Below are positions 51,225 to 60,713 of a stretch of 64,000 nucleotides of DNA, one piece after another. Made by a program: the position numbers and the translations under genes. The stretch covers positions 23,446-87,445 of the forward strand of contig CAYVHO010000010.1 of NCBI GenBank assembly GCA_964451325.1. Reading direction: 5' to 3'. Below the pieces are notes generated by a model that was given only the letters and a program-made list of their open reading frames with translations, did not search any database and was not told the origin of the DNA. Origin of the DNA: JAADHI01 sp964451325 (lineage in GTDB: Bacteria; Nitrospirota; Nitrospiria; SBBL01; JAADHI01). Numbering within the stretch: the stretch's first letter is position 1; every line of letters starts with the position of its first letter.

Positions 51225-52520
51225 CTATTTTCCCGTCACCAGTAGCAGGTCTGGATCTTCGAGATGTGCAATGACCGTGTTCATGAAACGCGCGGATTCG
51301 GCACCGTAAATGACACGATGATCGAAGGTGAGCGAAAGCGGCAAAATCTTTCGGATAACAATTTCGCCCGCTCGTACGACGGCTTTGTCTTCGATTTTTC
51401 CCAAACCTAAAATACCCACTTCGGGATAGTTAATAATCGGGGTGCCATAAATGCCCCCGATGACGCCGTAATTGGTCAGTGTAAATGTGCCGCCTTTGAG
51501 TTCGGAGAGTGCAATGGTTCGTGTATAGGCTTTTTCTGTGAGTTGTGAGATTTCTTCGGCCAGATCCAAAATACTTTTTTGATCGGCATTTTTGATCACA
51601 AAAACCATGAGCCCCTGGGGGGTATCGACGGCGATGCCGATATTATAATACTTTTTGAGGATGACCTCTTTTTCCGCATCGTCCAGACTTGCGTTCAAAA
51701 AGGGATAGGCCTTCAATCCCGCGACAACCGATTTGATGATAAAAGGCAGATAGGTGAGTTTAAAGCCTTTTTCTTCAGTCATGTCTTTTTTTGCGAGACG
51801 GACACGCTCAAGTTTTGTGATGTCGGCATCATCCACAAAAGTCACGGGCGCGACAGTTTTTGTGGATTGAATCACCCGTCGTGCAGCACTGCGACGCACC
51901 CCCCGAAAAGGGATACGCTCAATTGGCCCCAGTGGTGTTTGGGCTTCCGCTTTTGTTGATTCTTGTTCTTTTTGTGTTTTATCTCTTGGCATTGTTGCGG
52001 CTTGTTCAACGTCGTCACGCATAATACGACCGGCTGGGCCGCTGCCTTTCAAGATGCTGAGATCCACACCCAGTTTTTTTGCGAGCATACGAACGGAGGG
52101 GATGGCCCGCGTTTTTTGTTTCTCTTGTTTGAGAGGCGCTTTTAGGCCTGGGGGCAAGATAAATTCTTCGTCCGACTCCTTCAAAACACCCACAACCGAC
52201 CCCCCATCTTTTTTAGGAGTGTTTTCTTGTGGGGCGACGGTTTTAGGCGTAAGACTTGTGTTGCCTGTTTCGGAGCCTGCAACTTCTGTTTCTACGGTGA
52301 CGAGTGCTGCACCAACCGGGATGATTTCCCCTGAGGCCGCTTGAATGGCAATGATTTTTCCGGAAAAGGGCGAGGGCAGACTCACGACGGCTTTGTCTGT
52401 TTCGACTTCGAGTAAAGCCTGGTCTTCTTTGACAAGGTCACCCACTTTGACACACCATTGCACCACCTCGCCTTCGGCGATGCCTTCTCCAACATCTGGA
52501 AAATAAAAGGTTTTTTCCAT
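51225..52520 (-). CDS. pdhC: Dihydrolipoyl acyltransferase (E2) of a pyruvate/2-oxoacid dehydrogenase
   Basis: I place the start at the ATG at 52520, after GAGGAA. The 431-residue protein has one lipoyl domain (lipoyl Lys in LEVETDKAVVSLPSP), a Pro/Lys linker, a peripheral subunit-binding domain (AIPSVRMLAKKLGVDLSILK, GSGPAGRIMRDDV) and the acyltransferase core (VGILGLGKIEDKAVV, LSLTFDHRVIYGAESARFMN with catalytic His and Asp-like position). The single lipoyl domain and sequence are close to Gram-positive and branched-chain type E2. No E3 gene is present in the window. Confidence 0.9.
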   Translation of the reverse strand: MEKTFYFPDVGEGIAEGEVVQWCVKVGDLVKEDQALLEVETDKAVVSLPSPFSGKIIAIQAASGEIIPVGAALVTVETEVAGSETGNTSLTPKTVAPQENTPKKDGGSVVGVLKESDEEFILPPGLKAPLKQEKQKTRAIPSVRMLAKKLGVDLSILKGSGPAGRIMRDDVEQAATMPRDKTQKEQESTKAEAQTPLGPIERIPFRGVRRSAARRVIQSTKTVAPVTFVDDADITKLERVRLAKKDMTEEKGFKLTYLPFIIKSVVAGLKAYPFLNASLDDAEKEVILKKYYNIGIAVDTPQGLMVFVIKNADQKSILDLAEEISQLTEKAYTRTIALSELKGGTFTLTNYGVIGGIYGTPIINYPEVGILGLGKIEDKAVVRAGEIVIRKILPLSLTFDHRVIYGAESARFMNTVIAHLEDPDLLLVTGK

Positions 52521-52548
52521 AGACCACTTCCTCAAAAACAATGTCGGT

Positions 52549-53526
52549 TTAGAATTGAACGACGGTTTCGATGGCTTTGATGATTTCTTTGCAATCTGGA
52601 AAATAATAAGGTTCGTTTTTAGGCAGCGGCACGGGTGTGTCGTATCCCGTTACACGAAGAATGGGTGCTTCTAAGGAAAGCAGTGCTCTTTCGCACAAAA
52701 GGGCTGCAATCTCAGCACCCAGACCGCAAGTCCGTGCAGCCTCATGGATGATTATCGCACGGCCTGTTTTTTTGACGGATTCTAACAAGGCCTCGCTATC
52801 CAGTGGAGAAAGGGTTCTCAAGTCAATGACTTCTGCTCGAATGCCCTTTTTTACGACTTGGGCTGCGGCCTCAAGCGTGGGGTGTAACATTGAACCCCAC
52901 GTGATGAGTGTCAGGTCTTCTCCTTCAGCGACCACACGGGCTTTCCCCAGAGGGATGAGGTATTCATCCTCGGGCACTTCTTCTTTGATCGCCCGATAAA
53001 TTTTAGCTGGCTCCAAAAAAATCACAGGATCGGGATCTCGAATCGAAGAAAGCAGCAAACCTTTGGCCTCAGCAGGAGTAGAGGGCACAACGACTTTGAG
53101 GCCGGGCGTATGGATAAAAAATGCCTCTGTGCTTTCGGAGTGCAATTCTGGCGCGTGAATACCGCCCCCATAAGGTGTCCGTACGACCAAGGGGCAGGTG
53201 TAACGACCGCGTGTTCTTGCACGAAGCCGTGCGGCATGGGAGACGAGTTGCTCCATCGCCCCGTAGAGAAAACCCATAAATTGAATTTCCACGACAGGTC
53301 TGAGTCCGTAGGCTGCCATGCCGATGGCGGTGCCGACGATGCCGGATTCGGAGAGCGGTGTATCGACGACGCGGTCTTTTCCAAATGTTTCCACCAGTCC
53401 ATCTGTTGCACGGAAAACCCCGCCATCTTTTCCAATATCTTCACCGAGCAAAATCATTTCAGGTCGCAGTGTCATCTCTTGATGCAGGGCTTGATTCACG
53501 GCTTGGATGAGGCTGAGTTGGCTCAA
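52549..53526 (-). CDS. pdhB: Pyruvate/2-oxoacid dehydrogenase E1, beta subunit
   Basis: The 325-residue protein matches E1-beta: LIQAVNQALHQEMTLRPEMI, LGEDIGKDGGVFRATDGL, DTPLSESGIVGTAIGMAAYG, RPVVEIQFMGFLYGAMEQLV and EAARTCGLGAEIAALL. Translation starts at a TTG (53526) after AAGGAA. It lies 15 bp downstream of the alpha subunit gene. Confidence 0.92.
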   Translation of the reverse strand: MSQLSLIQAVNQALHQEMTLRPEMILLGEDIGKDGGVFRATDGLVETFGKDRVVDTPLSESGIVGTAIGMAAYGLRPVVEIQFMGFLYGAMEQLVSHAARLRARTRGRYTCPLVVRTPYGGGIHAPELHSESTEAFFIHTPGLKVVVPSTPAEAKGLLLSSIRDPDPVIFLEPAKIYRAIKEEVPEDEYLIPLGKARVVAEGEDLTLITWGSMLHPTLEAAAQVVKKGIRAEVIDLRTLSPLDSEALLESVKKTGRAIIIHEAARTCGLGAEIAALLCERALLSLEAPILRVTGYDTPVPLPKNEPYYFPDCKEIIKAIETVVQF

Positions 53527-53541
53527 TGGCTTCCTTAGGTT

Positions 53542-54630
53542 CTAAGTGTTTTTGTTCAGTCGTTGTTCAAGTGCAGCCCGCTGTCGAAGCAATTCAGGAG
53601 AGAGGCTTTCAAAAAGAGTATCAAACATTTCTAAAGGACTTAAAGGGGCTGTGGATTCAAAGGCTTTTACGGCTTCTGCAATGCGATGATCGACTTCTTC
53701 TTTCAGGGCATTTTCATCTGCTTCAGTCCAATCAAAGTGTTGTTCAATATGGGTTTTGAGACGCAACATAGGGTCTTTTTTTCGCCAAATGTTGACTTCC
53801 TCTTCCGTGCGATAGCGCGAGGCATCATCGGCGGTGGTGTGGTCACTTAAACGATAAGTCAGGCATTCGATGAGGGTCGGGCCCTCGCCCCGTCGGGCTT
53901 TTTCGAGTGCTTCTTTGATGGCGAGATAGACCCCGAGCACATCGTTCCCATCCACTTGAATGCCTTCAAAACCGTAGGCAATGGCTTTTTGTGCGATGCT
54001 TTCTGAAGCCGTTTGTTGAGAGACGGGCACGGAAATCGCCCATTGATTGTTTTGACAGACAAATACGACGGGCAATTTAAAAACCCCCGCAAAGTTCATG
54101 CCCTCGTGGAAATCCCCTTTAGAGGTTGCACCATCGCCAAAGGTGGTCAAAATGGCAATGGCGTCCTTTTTATATTTTGCAGCCCAGGCTGCACCCACGG
54201 CATGAGGAATATGAGTCCCCACGGGGATGGAAATTGGAAAATCGTTGATGTCTTCGGAGATTGTACTGCCGCGCTCATCTCCCGACCAATACTGGTAAAT
54301 GGTTTTGATGCTGGTGCCACGAAGCACAGAAAGCCCTGTAGCACGAAAAGCGGGAAAGAACCAGTCAGAAGGTCGCAGCGCCGCCGCAGCGCCGACCTGT
54401 ATGGCTTCTTGGCCCTGTATGGAGGCATAAGTTCCTATCCTGCCTGTGCGTTGTAGGTTTAAGGCTTTTTCGTCGATGCTCCGGATTAAAACCATGGATT
54501 CGTAGAAACTCCTAAGGGTTTTTTCGGTAAACTGTTGGGTGTCGGAGAGCAATGCCGTGTCGATATTTCCTGATTCATCAAGCACTTGCAGCCAACTGAC
54601 ACTAAAGTTTTTGAGTATTTTTCTGGGCAT
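53542..54630 (-). CDS. pdhA: Pyruvate/2-oxoacid dehydrogenase E1, alpha subunit
   Basis: The 362-residue protein has the thiamine-diphosphate motif GDGATSKGDFHEGMNFAGVF...NNQWAIS and the phosphorylation-loop region TYRLSDHTTADDASRYR. The early part (LRSFYESMVLIRSIDEKALN, LQRTGRIGTYASIQGQEAIQ) is typical of the PdhA/BkdA group. With E1-beta and E2 it makes acetyl-CoA (or a branched acyl-CoA) from a 2-oxoacid. First gene of a leftward operon pdhA-pdhB-pdhC. Confidence 0.92.
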   Translation of the reverse strand: MPRKILKNFSVSWLQVLDESGNIDTALLSDTQQFTEKTLRSFYESMVLIRSIDEKALNLQRTGRIGTYASIQGQEAIQVGAAAALRPSDWFFPAFRATGLSVLRGTSIKTIYQYWSGDERGSTISEDINDFPISIPVGTHIPHAVGAAWAAKYKKDAIAILTTFGDGATSKGDFHEGMNFAGVFKLPVVFVCQNNQWAISVPVSQQTASESIAQKAIAYGFEGIQVDGNDVLGVYLAIKEALEKARRGEGPTLIECLTYRLSDHTTADDASRYRTEEEVNIWRKKDPMLRLKTHIEQHFDWTEADENALKEEVDHRIAEAVKAFESTAPLSPLEMFDTLFESLSPELLRQRAALEQRLNKNT

Positions 54631-54924
54631 TTCAGGCCTTTCATCTCAATGGACATCCCCTTCATTATATCATATTCATGGGGAGTGGTTTTGTTCCCGG
54701 CTCATTCCTTTTGTCCCTTGTATTGTAAGCATGCCTACTGAATTTTATGTCCAAGGGGATTACTTTATTCCCGATAAAAATAGAAAATTTGCAGTTATTT
54801 CAATCCTTTGTGGTTTGCCGTCCCTTTGCTGAACGGGTATATTAATCCTATGGGTGTATTGAGATCTTCAATGTGGATCTTTTTTTGTGTTTAAAATACC
54901 CTTTCTCAATAAAGGATAAGGTCC

Positions 54925-55680
54925 ATGCCAAAAGAAAATAGTCACATTCAAAAAAGGATAGTTCTTTTTTTTGCTTTTATGATCTTCATCTCGGGCTTTT
55001 CAGGCTCACTTCAAGCTGCGGAAGCACTTGATTTGCTCCAGGCAGGTCCAGGGGATGAGGGTTTGCCCAAAGGATGGGAACCCCTCATTTTTGGAAAAAT
55101 AGAACGCCATACCGAATATAAATTAAGCGATGAATCCGGACGCACCGTGATAGAGGCCTGGAGTGATAATGCGGCCTCAGGATTGACCTATCCACTTGAT
55201 TTGGATTCGAGTATTTATCAAATGATTTCCTGGTGCTGGAAAATAAATCGTACCATTGAAAAAGGAGACGTGACCCTAAAAAAAGGCGACGATTATGCCG
55301 CAAGAATATATGTTACTTTTAAATTTAATCCCAAAGATGCGACTTTTTGGGAGCGGACAAAATTCAAAACCTATAAATTGCTCTATGGTAAATATCCCCC
55401 CAAAGGCGCGCTCAATTATGTTTGGGCCAATAAAATGAAAAAAGGGGATGCCGCACCCAATGCCTATACTGACCGTGCACATATGATTGCGATTGAGAGT
55501 GGTTCTGAAAAAGTGGGACAGTGGGTTTGTGAAAAACGCAATCTTTACGCCGATTATCAGAAGTATTTTGGGGGGACACCTCCCCGTATTACGGGTGTTG
55601 CGGTGATGACGGATACGGACAATACGGGGGAGTCGGCCCGTGCCGCTTATTCTCATTTACGGCTCAAATCAAAACCTTAA
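54925..55680 (+). CDS. Exported DUF3047 protein
   Basis: The 251-residue protein has a signal peptide (IVLFFAFMIFISGFSGSLQA) and a DUF3047 domain (GLPKGWEPLIFGKIERHTEY, ISWCWKINRTIEKGDVTLKK, GDDYAARIYVTFKF, GVAVMTDTDNTGESARAAYS). The family is periplasmic and of unknown function, with a concanavalin-like fold. It ends 11 bp before gnd, so it may share that operon. Confidence 0.88.
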   Translation: MPKENSHIQKRIVLFFAFMIFISGFSGSLQAAEALDLLQAGPGDEGLPKGWEPLIFGKIERHTEYKLSDESGRTVIEAWSDNAASGLTYPLDLDSSIYQMISWCWKINRTIEKGDVTLKKGDDYAARIYVTFKFNPKDATFWERTKFKTYKLLYGKYPPKGALNYVWANKMKKGDAAPNAYTDRAHMIAIESGSEKVGQWVCEKRNLYADYQKYFGGTPPRITGVAVMTDTDNTGESARAAYSHLRLKSKP

Positions 55681-55691
55681 ATGAAGGGGAA

Positions 55692-56594
55692 ATGAAGATG
55701 CAAATCGGATTTATTGGTTTAGGACGCATGGGGGCAAACATGGTCAAACGCTTGCTTCCTGATGGGCATACCGTTGTGGGTTTTGATCATGATCCTGCGA
55801 CGACGGCCACTCTAAAACAGGAGGGGTTTCAAGGCGCAGAGGATTTACCTGCATTGGTTAAATCGCTCAACACGCCGCGCACAATCTGGATGATGGTGCC
55901 TTCGGGAGAGACGGTGACTGAAACAATCAAGCTGCTTTTACCGCAGCTCTCCGAAGGTGATCTTTTGATTGATGGGGGAAACTCGCTTTATAAGGATTCC
56001 ATCACACGTGCCGACGCCCTCAAAAAAGAAGGCATCCATTTTATGGATGTCGGTACAAGCGGAGGGGTCTGGGGTCTGACGGTGGGATATTGTATGATGA
56101 TCGGTGGCGAAAAACCCGACTTTGAACGACTTGATCCCATTTTTAAGACACTCGCGCCAAAAGACGGGTACCTTTATTGCGGAAAACACGGTTCAGGGCA
56201 TTTTACAAAGATGATTCATAACGGGATTGAATATGCCATGCTCCAGGCCTACGGAGAAGGTTTTGCCTTGCTTGAGGCCTCGCAGTTTGATCTGGACATG
56301 GCCGAGGTTTCAAAACTGTGGAATCGTGGCAGTGTCATTCGTTCGTGGTTGTTGGAACTGGCCGAAAATGCCTTTGAAAAAGATCCCCATTTAGAAACCT
56401 TTAAGGGGCATGTCAATGATTCCGGGGAAGGACGCTGGACGGTACTGGAAGCGGTCGAAAATGGCGTGTCGGCGCCCACCATTGCCGCATCCCTTTTTGC
56501 GCGTTTTTCGTCGCGTGATCCCGATGCTTTTTCCGATAAATTTATTTCGGCATTGAGAAAGGAGTTTGGCGGTCATGCAGCAAAAAGAATCTAA
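55692..56594 (+). CDS. gnd: 6-phosphogluconate dehydrogenase, decarboxylating (short form)
   Basis: The 300-residue protein is the short (YqeC/GndA) type: Rossmann motif MQIGFIGLGRMGANMVKRLL, DGGNSLYKDSITRADAL, GVWGLTVGYCMMIGG, HFTKMIHNGIEYAMLQAYGE with the catalytic Lys, and ERWTVLEAVE-like FKGHVNDSGEGRWTVLEAVE. It oxidises 6-phosphogluconate to ribulose 5-phosphate and CO2; this class often prefers NAD. It overlaps zwf by 20 bp. Confidence 0.93.
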   Translation: MKMQIGFIGLGRMGANMVKRLLPDGHTVVGFDHDPATTATLKQEGFQGAEDLPALVKSLNTPRTIWMMVPSGETVTETIKLLLPQLSEGDLLIDGGNSLYKDSITRADALKKEGIHFMDVGTSGGVWGLTVGYCMMIGGEKPDFERLDPIFKTLAPKDGYLYCGKHGSGHFTKMIHNGIEYAMLQAYGEGFALLEASQFDLDMAEVSKLWNRGSVIRSWLLELAENAFEKDPHLETFKGHVNDSGEGRWTVLEAVENGVSAPTIAASLFARFSSRDPDAFSDKFISALRKEFGGHAAKRI

Positions 56595-58203
56595 AAAAAC
56601 AGGACAAACCTTTATTTCTCCGCTGAGTTCGAGCGAGGAAGGCTACCAGGATCCTGCACCTCAATCTTCTGCTTTGATCATTTTTGGGGCAACAGGAGAT
56701 CTCACGCAGCGCAAGCTCATTCCTGCACTGTTTCGTCTTTTTCAGGGCTGGCTCTTGCCGGATCGCTGGTATGTCTTGGGTGTCGGGCGACGGGAAATGT
56801 CCGATGAAACATTCCGGGAAATCATGCGAAAATCGCTGGATGGGGCTTCCAGAATGGGCCGCATTCCAACGGCTGTTTGGGAGACTTTCCGCAAAAAATT
56901 TCACTATGCGACGCTTAAAGATTTTGAAAGTGCAGATGAATATGCCCACTTAGAAAAGCAGATTGTCGCGCTGGATCAAAACCATAAGACCGGTGGAAAC
57001 CGGGTTTTTTATCTTGCCACGCCACCCGGTCTTTATTCAAAAATTGTGAAACAGTTGGGTCTTGCGGGTTTGAGCGGTCGTGGCAAAAGACGGGATGACG
57101 AAAAAAATAAAGAGGGAACAAAAAAGAAAGTTGCCTCAAAGAAGAAAGCTTCAGTGCGTCTGATTGTTGAAAAACCTTTTGGCACGGATGTCGAAACGTC
57201 ACGGGCCTTGAATACAGAAATGCGAGAGGTTTTTGGAGAAGAGCAGCTTTATCGTATTGATCATTATCTGGGAAAAGAAGCCGTTCAAAATATGCTTTTT
57301 CTACGATTTGCCAACGCGATATTTGAACCCATTTGGAACCGTCAGTTTATCGACCATATCCAGATTACGGCGGCTGAAACCCTTGGCATTGAAAACCGTG
57401 CGGGTTATTACGAAGAATCAGGTGCGTTGCGAGACATGTTTCAAAACCACTTGATGCAGTTGCTCTGCTTGGTTGCGATGGAAGCCCCGACGGCCTTTCA
57501 AGCGGATCGTATTCGGGACGAAAAGATCAAAGTTTTGCGTTCTGTGCGTCCGATTGACTTAGAGAAAATCGACGAGTGTGCCATTCGAGGGCAATATGGT
57601 GCGGGATTGATGGATGGCAAAAGTGTGAGGGATTATCGTAAAGAACCCGGAGTGAAACCCCATTCAAAGACAGAGACCTTTGCGGCGCTCAAGCTTTATA
57701 TTGACAATTGGCGCTGGCAGGGTGTGCCTTTTTATTTGCGTTCTGGCAAACGCCTGGCAAAAAAATCGACTGAGATTGTGATTGTTTTCAAAGAAGTGCC
57801 CCACATGCTGTTTAGTCCCATGATTTCAGGTGGATTGGAATCAAATACCCTGGTTTTAAGTGTTCAGCCTCATGAGGGCATTGCCTTGAGTTTTCAGGCC
57901 AAATATCCTGGCCCTAAGTTTTCAGTGGGACGCGTCACCATGGATTTTAACTATCATGGTGCGTTTCAGGGTGCCTCGCCCGATGCTTATGAACGTTTGT
58001 TAGTGGATTGTATGGCAGGAGATCAGATGCTCTTTAGCCGGGGGGATTGGATTGAAGAATCCTGGCAGCTCCTCATGCCACTTTTGCAACATTGGCAAAA
58101 GACACCTGCCCCTTGTTTTCCCAACTACCCTTCTGGTAGTTTTGGGCCGAAAGAAGCGGACGATTTAATTCAAAGGGACGGCCGCGCCTGGCGGACGCCC
58201 TAG
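56575..58203 (+). CDS. zwf: Glucose-6-phosphate 1-dehydrogenase
   Basis: The ATG at 56575 follows AAAGGAG; the open frame begins at a TTG slightly upstream. The 542-residue protein has the NADP motif IIFGATGDLTQRKLIPALF, the substrate/catalytic segment LYRIDHYLGKEAVQNMLFLR, VEKPFGTD, and the C-terminal YHGAFQGASPDAYERLLVDC. Between residues about 168 and 193 there is a Lys/Glu-rich insert (GKRRDDEKNKEGTKKKVASK) just before the VEKPFG motif. It commits glucose 6-phosphate to the pentose phosphate pathway. Confidence 0.94.
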   Translation: MQQKESKKTGQTFISPLSSSEEGYQDPAPQSSALIIFGATGDLTQRKLIPALFRLFQGWLLPDRWYVLGVGRREMSDETFREIMRKSLDGASRMGRIPTAVWETFRKKFHYATLKDFESADEYAHLEKQIVALDQNHKTGGNRVFYLATPPGLYSKIVKQLGLAGLSGRGKRRDDEKNKEGTKKKVASKKKASVRLIVEKPFGTDVETSRALNTEMREVFGEEQLYRIDHYLGKEAVQNMLFLRFANAIFEPIWNRQFIDHIQITAAETLGIENRAGYYEESGALRDMFQNHLMQLLCLVAMEAPTAFQADRIRDEKIKVLRSVRPIDLEKIDECAIRGQYGAGLMDGKSVRDYRKEPGVKPHSKTETFAALKLYIDNWRWQGVPFYLRSGKRLAKKSTEIVIVFKEVPHMLFSPMISGGLESNTLVLSVQPHEGIALSFQAKYPGPKFSVGRVTMDFNYHGAFQGASPDAYERLLVDCMAGDQMLFSRGDWIEESWQLLMPLLQHWQKTPAPCFPNYPSGSFGPKEADDLIQRDGRAWRTP

Positions 58204-58235
58204 GGTTTTGTTTATCATTTTAGGAGATGATTTGT

Positions 58236-58973
58236 GTGAAGACGGTAACTGTTTGTCCAAATTTAGAAGCCCTGGGGAAAGCTGCGGGACGTTTTATTGC
58301 GCAACTTGCCGATGAACATGTCACCCAAAAAGGACGGTTTTCAATTGCCTTATCCGGTGGCAGTACGCCGCGATTTTTATATGATGCGCTCTCTCGCCCC
58401 CCGTTGTCGGGTGAAGTCCCTTGGGGAGGCGTCATACTTTTTTGGGGCGACGAACGCTGCGTGCCCGAAGACCATCCCGATTCCAATTTTGGAATGGCAA
58501 ACACACACCTGCTCTCAAAAGTCCCCATTCCTTCAGAAAATATCTTTGCTTATCCCTTAAAAATGACTGAACCACGCGCGGCAGCCAGTGCCTACGAAGA
58601 CATGATTTATGACTGTTTTGACCCGGAGGAAGACGAAATCCCGGTTTTTGATTTAATTATATTGGGGCTTGGCACCGATGGACACACGGCTTCTCTTTTT
58701 CCTAATACAAGTGCCTTGAAAGAAGCGGATGATTGGGTGGTTGCAAACCCGGTTGAAAAACTCGGAAAAACCCGTTTAACCTTTACCTATCCCCTCATCA
58801 ATCAAGCCAAAAATATTCTTTTTTTGGCGGCTGGAAAAGAAAAAGGCCCCATCATCAAAACCCTGCTCTCGCCGAAACGTGCTGATTCCCCTTATCCTGC
58901 GGCGCAGGTTGCGCCTGTCAGGGGTCAGCGCTATTTTTTTATTGACGATGCCGCAGCAGAAGCCTTGTCATAA
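58236..58973 (+). CDS. pgl: 6-phosphogluconolactonase
   Basis: I prefer the GTG at 58236, which has TAGGAG nine bases upstream, over the ATG at 58227, which directly abuts that site. The 245-residue protein shows FSIALSGGSTPRFLYDAL, ILFWGDERCVPEDHPDSNFG, LIILGLGTDGHTASLFPNT and RLTFTYPLINQAKNILFLAA, the Pgl/DevB family motifs. It hydrolyses the lactone made by Zwf. glk follows 12 bp later. Confidence 0.93.
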   Translation: MKTVTVCPNLEALGKAAGRFIAQLADEHVTQKGRFSIALSGGSTPRFLYDALSRPPLSGEVPWGGVILFWGDERCVPEDHPDSNFGMANTHLLSKVPIPSENIFAYPLKMTEPRAAASAYEDMIYDCFDPEEDEIPVFDLIILGLGTDGHTASLFPNTSALKEADDWVVANPVEKLGKTRLTFTYPLINQAKNILFLAAGKEKGPIIKTLLSPKRADSPYPAAQVAPVRGQRYFFIDDAAAEALS

Positions 58974-58985
58974 TCGGTTTTACGG

Positions 58986-60002
58986 ATGATTCTCGCGGGT
59001 GATATCGGTGGCACAAAAACCACCTTCGCCCTTTATAAAGGCGATACAGTCCACTCAAAAGCACTTTGTGTCGCGCATTATCGTAGTCAGGAACATCCGC
59101 ATTTTTTTGCCATTCTCGACCACTACTTAAAAACGGTAGATCAAGATATTCATAGGGCATGTTTTTCTGTCGCCGGGCCCGTTTTTGAAGGGTGTTGCCA
59201 AACACTGAATTTGCCCTGGTTATTGGATGCAAAAAAAATTGCCCAGCGCTACCATATTAAAAACGTTTTTCTTTTGAACGATTTGCAGGCCACCGCCTAC
59301 GGCGCACTTGTTTTGCCCGAAACAGAGCAGATTTTATTGAATTCAGATGAGGTGGATTTTAGAGACGCTCTCCCTGTCGGAAATCGCGCCGTGATCGCCC
59401 CCGGTACCGGATTGGGCGAAGCCCTGCTTTATTGGGATGGCTCAAAATATCACCCCTGCGCTTCAGAAGGCGGGCACTCAGACTTTGCGCCCAGAAATGA
59501 TCTTGAAATTGCGCTCTTGAAAACCCTGCAAAAACGACATGCACACGTCAGTTATGAACGTCTGCTTTCCGGGCCGGGGATTTTTGCGATCTATGAGTTC
59601 CTAAAGACAAAAACTCAGGAAGATGTCCCGGCTTGGCTTTCTGAACGGCTGATTTCAGAAGACCCGGCCGCTGTGATTTCTGATGTGGCCTTGGCTGAAA
59701 AATCAGCGCTCTGTATAAAAACCCTGGATCTTTTTGTTTCGATTCTGGGGGCTGAGGCCGGGAATCTGGCCTTGAAAACTTTGGCAATGGGCGGTATCTA
59801 TGTGGGCGGAGGCATCGCCCCTAAAATTTTGCCCAAGCTGAAAGACGGCACCTTTATGAAGGCCTTTCTTGAAAAAGGTCGTTACGCTTCTCTTTTAAGC
59901 AAAATTCCCGTTTGGCTGATTGACAATCCACAAACCGCCTTGCAGGGTGCCGCAGCTTATGCATTTTCAAAAGAGAAGTGGACCTCCGAAAAGAAACAGT
60001 AG
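58986..60002 (+). CDS. glk: Glucokinase
   Basis: The 338-residue protein matches the Glk family (not ROK): ILAGDIGGTKTTFALYKGD (phosphate loop), NDLQATAYGALVLPE, VIAPGTGLGEALLYWDG, EGGHSDFAPRND and LLSGPGIFAIYEFLK. It phosphorylates glucose for the adjacent Zwf. Last gene of the gnd-zwf-pgl-glk group. Confidence 0.93.
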   Translation: MILAGDIGGTKTTFALYKGDTVHSKALCVAHYRSQEHPHFFAILDHYLKTVDQDIHRACFSVAGPVFEGCCQTLNLPWLLDAKKIAQRYHIKNVFLLNDLQATAYGALVLPETEQILLNSDEVDFRDALPVGNRAVIAPGTGLGEALLYWDGSKYHPCASEGGHSDFAPRNDLEIALLKTLQKRHAHVSYERLLSGPGIFAIYEFLKTKTQEDVPAWLSERLISEDPAAVISDVALAEKSALCIKTLDLFVSILGAEAGNLALKTLAMGGIYVGGGIAPKILPKLKDGTFMKAFLEKGRYASLLSKIPVWLIDNPQTALQGAAAYAFSKEKWTSEKKQ

Positions 60003-60054
60003 CATAAGGAATCTTCCTCGTGTGTCACGCTTGAGATCCGCCTCTGTAATGTCA

Positions 60055-60441
60055 TTACCAAACCACTTCTACGTCATATTTTCTCATCCGCCGATCTGCG
60101 CTTAGAAGTGTCAATTTCTCTAATTTCGCCTGTGCAATTAAAAGTCGGTCAAAGGGGTCTTGATGGTGTGGTGGCAGATGATAGACCTGAAGGGTGTGGC
60201 TGATTTGAATGGGTAAACTTTGAATGGTATTTTGAAACATCTGATCTGAAATAAAGCGCTCCGGTTGATCGGGGATTTTTAGACGTCCTAAGCGGGCTTT
60301 TACTGCGATTTCCCAAGTGCTGGCCGCACTGAGAAACAAGGTGTTTATTCCGTCCCTCATGATTTCACGGGCGGTATCAGATAACTGGGCATCGTCGGTA
60401 ATCCACCATAAAAAGGCGTGTGTGTCTAAGAGGATTTTCAC
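60055..60441 (-). CDS. vapC: PIN-domain VapC toxin
   Basis: The 128-residue protein is of the DTHAFLWW class: KILLDTHAFLWWITDDAQLS, AASTWEIAVKARLGRL, HHQDPFDRLLIAQAKLEKLT and LLSADRRMRKYDVEVVW. All four acidic positions are present. Its start overlaps the antitoxin stop by 4 bp. Confidence 0.95.
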   Translation of the reverse strand: MKILLDTHAFLWWITDDAQLSDTAREIMRDGINTLFLSAASTWEIAVKARLGRLKIPDQPERFISDQMFQNTIQSLPIQISHTLQVYHLPPHHQDPFDRLLIAQAKLEKLTLLSADRRMRKYDVEVVW

Positions 60442-60674
60442 TCTGCAAATGTTTGCAGTATTTCATCCGGAAGGGGGGCCTCAAACTTGTTTGAGAGCAC
60501 TATCTTTTCTTTTGCACTGCCGGGAAAGCGTTCTTTGGATTTTTGCACGATGGAAACCAGACGGGCGATGGGGCGGCCTGCTTTTGCAATGATCACCTCT
60601 TCGCCCTCACTGACTCTGGCTAAGAGGCGGGAGAAATGGGTTTTTGCATCATGAATATTGACGGTAACAGCCAT
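60438..60674 (-). CDS. Phd/YefM-family antitoxin
   Basis: The 78-residue protein has the Phd fold (VNIHDAKTHFSRLLARVSEG, EEVIIAKAGRPIARLV) and an acidic, Pro-containing C-terminus (EAPLPDEILQTFAE) that binds VapC. It has its own well-formed promoter at 60714-60742. Confidence 0.93.
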   Translation of the reverse strand: MAVTVNIHDAKTHFSRLLARVSEGEEVIIAKAGRPIARLVSIVQKSKERFPGSAKEKIVLSNKFEAPLPDEILQTFAE

Positions 60675-60713
60675 CTCAAATCCTTATTTTTGTGAGGCAA
60701 AGCTTCACCATAC

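Noticed and set aside
54861..54893. agatc...gatct followed by a T run upstream of the DUF3047 gene as a terminator
   Set aside because: The stem is only about five AT-rich base pairs, too weak to call.
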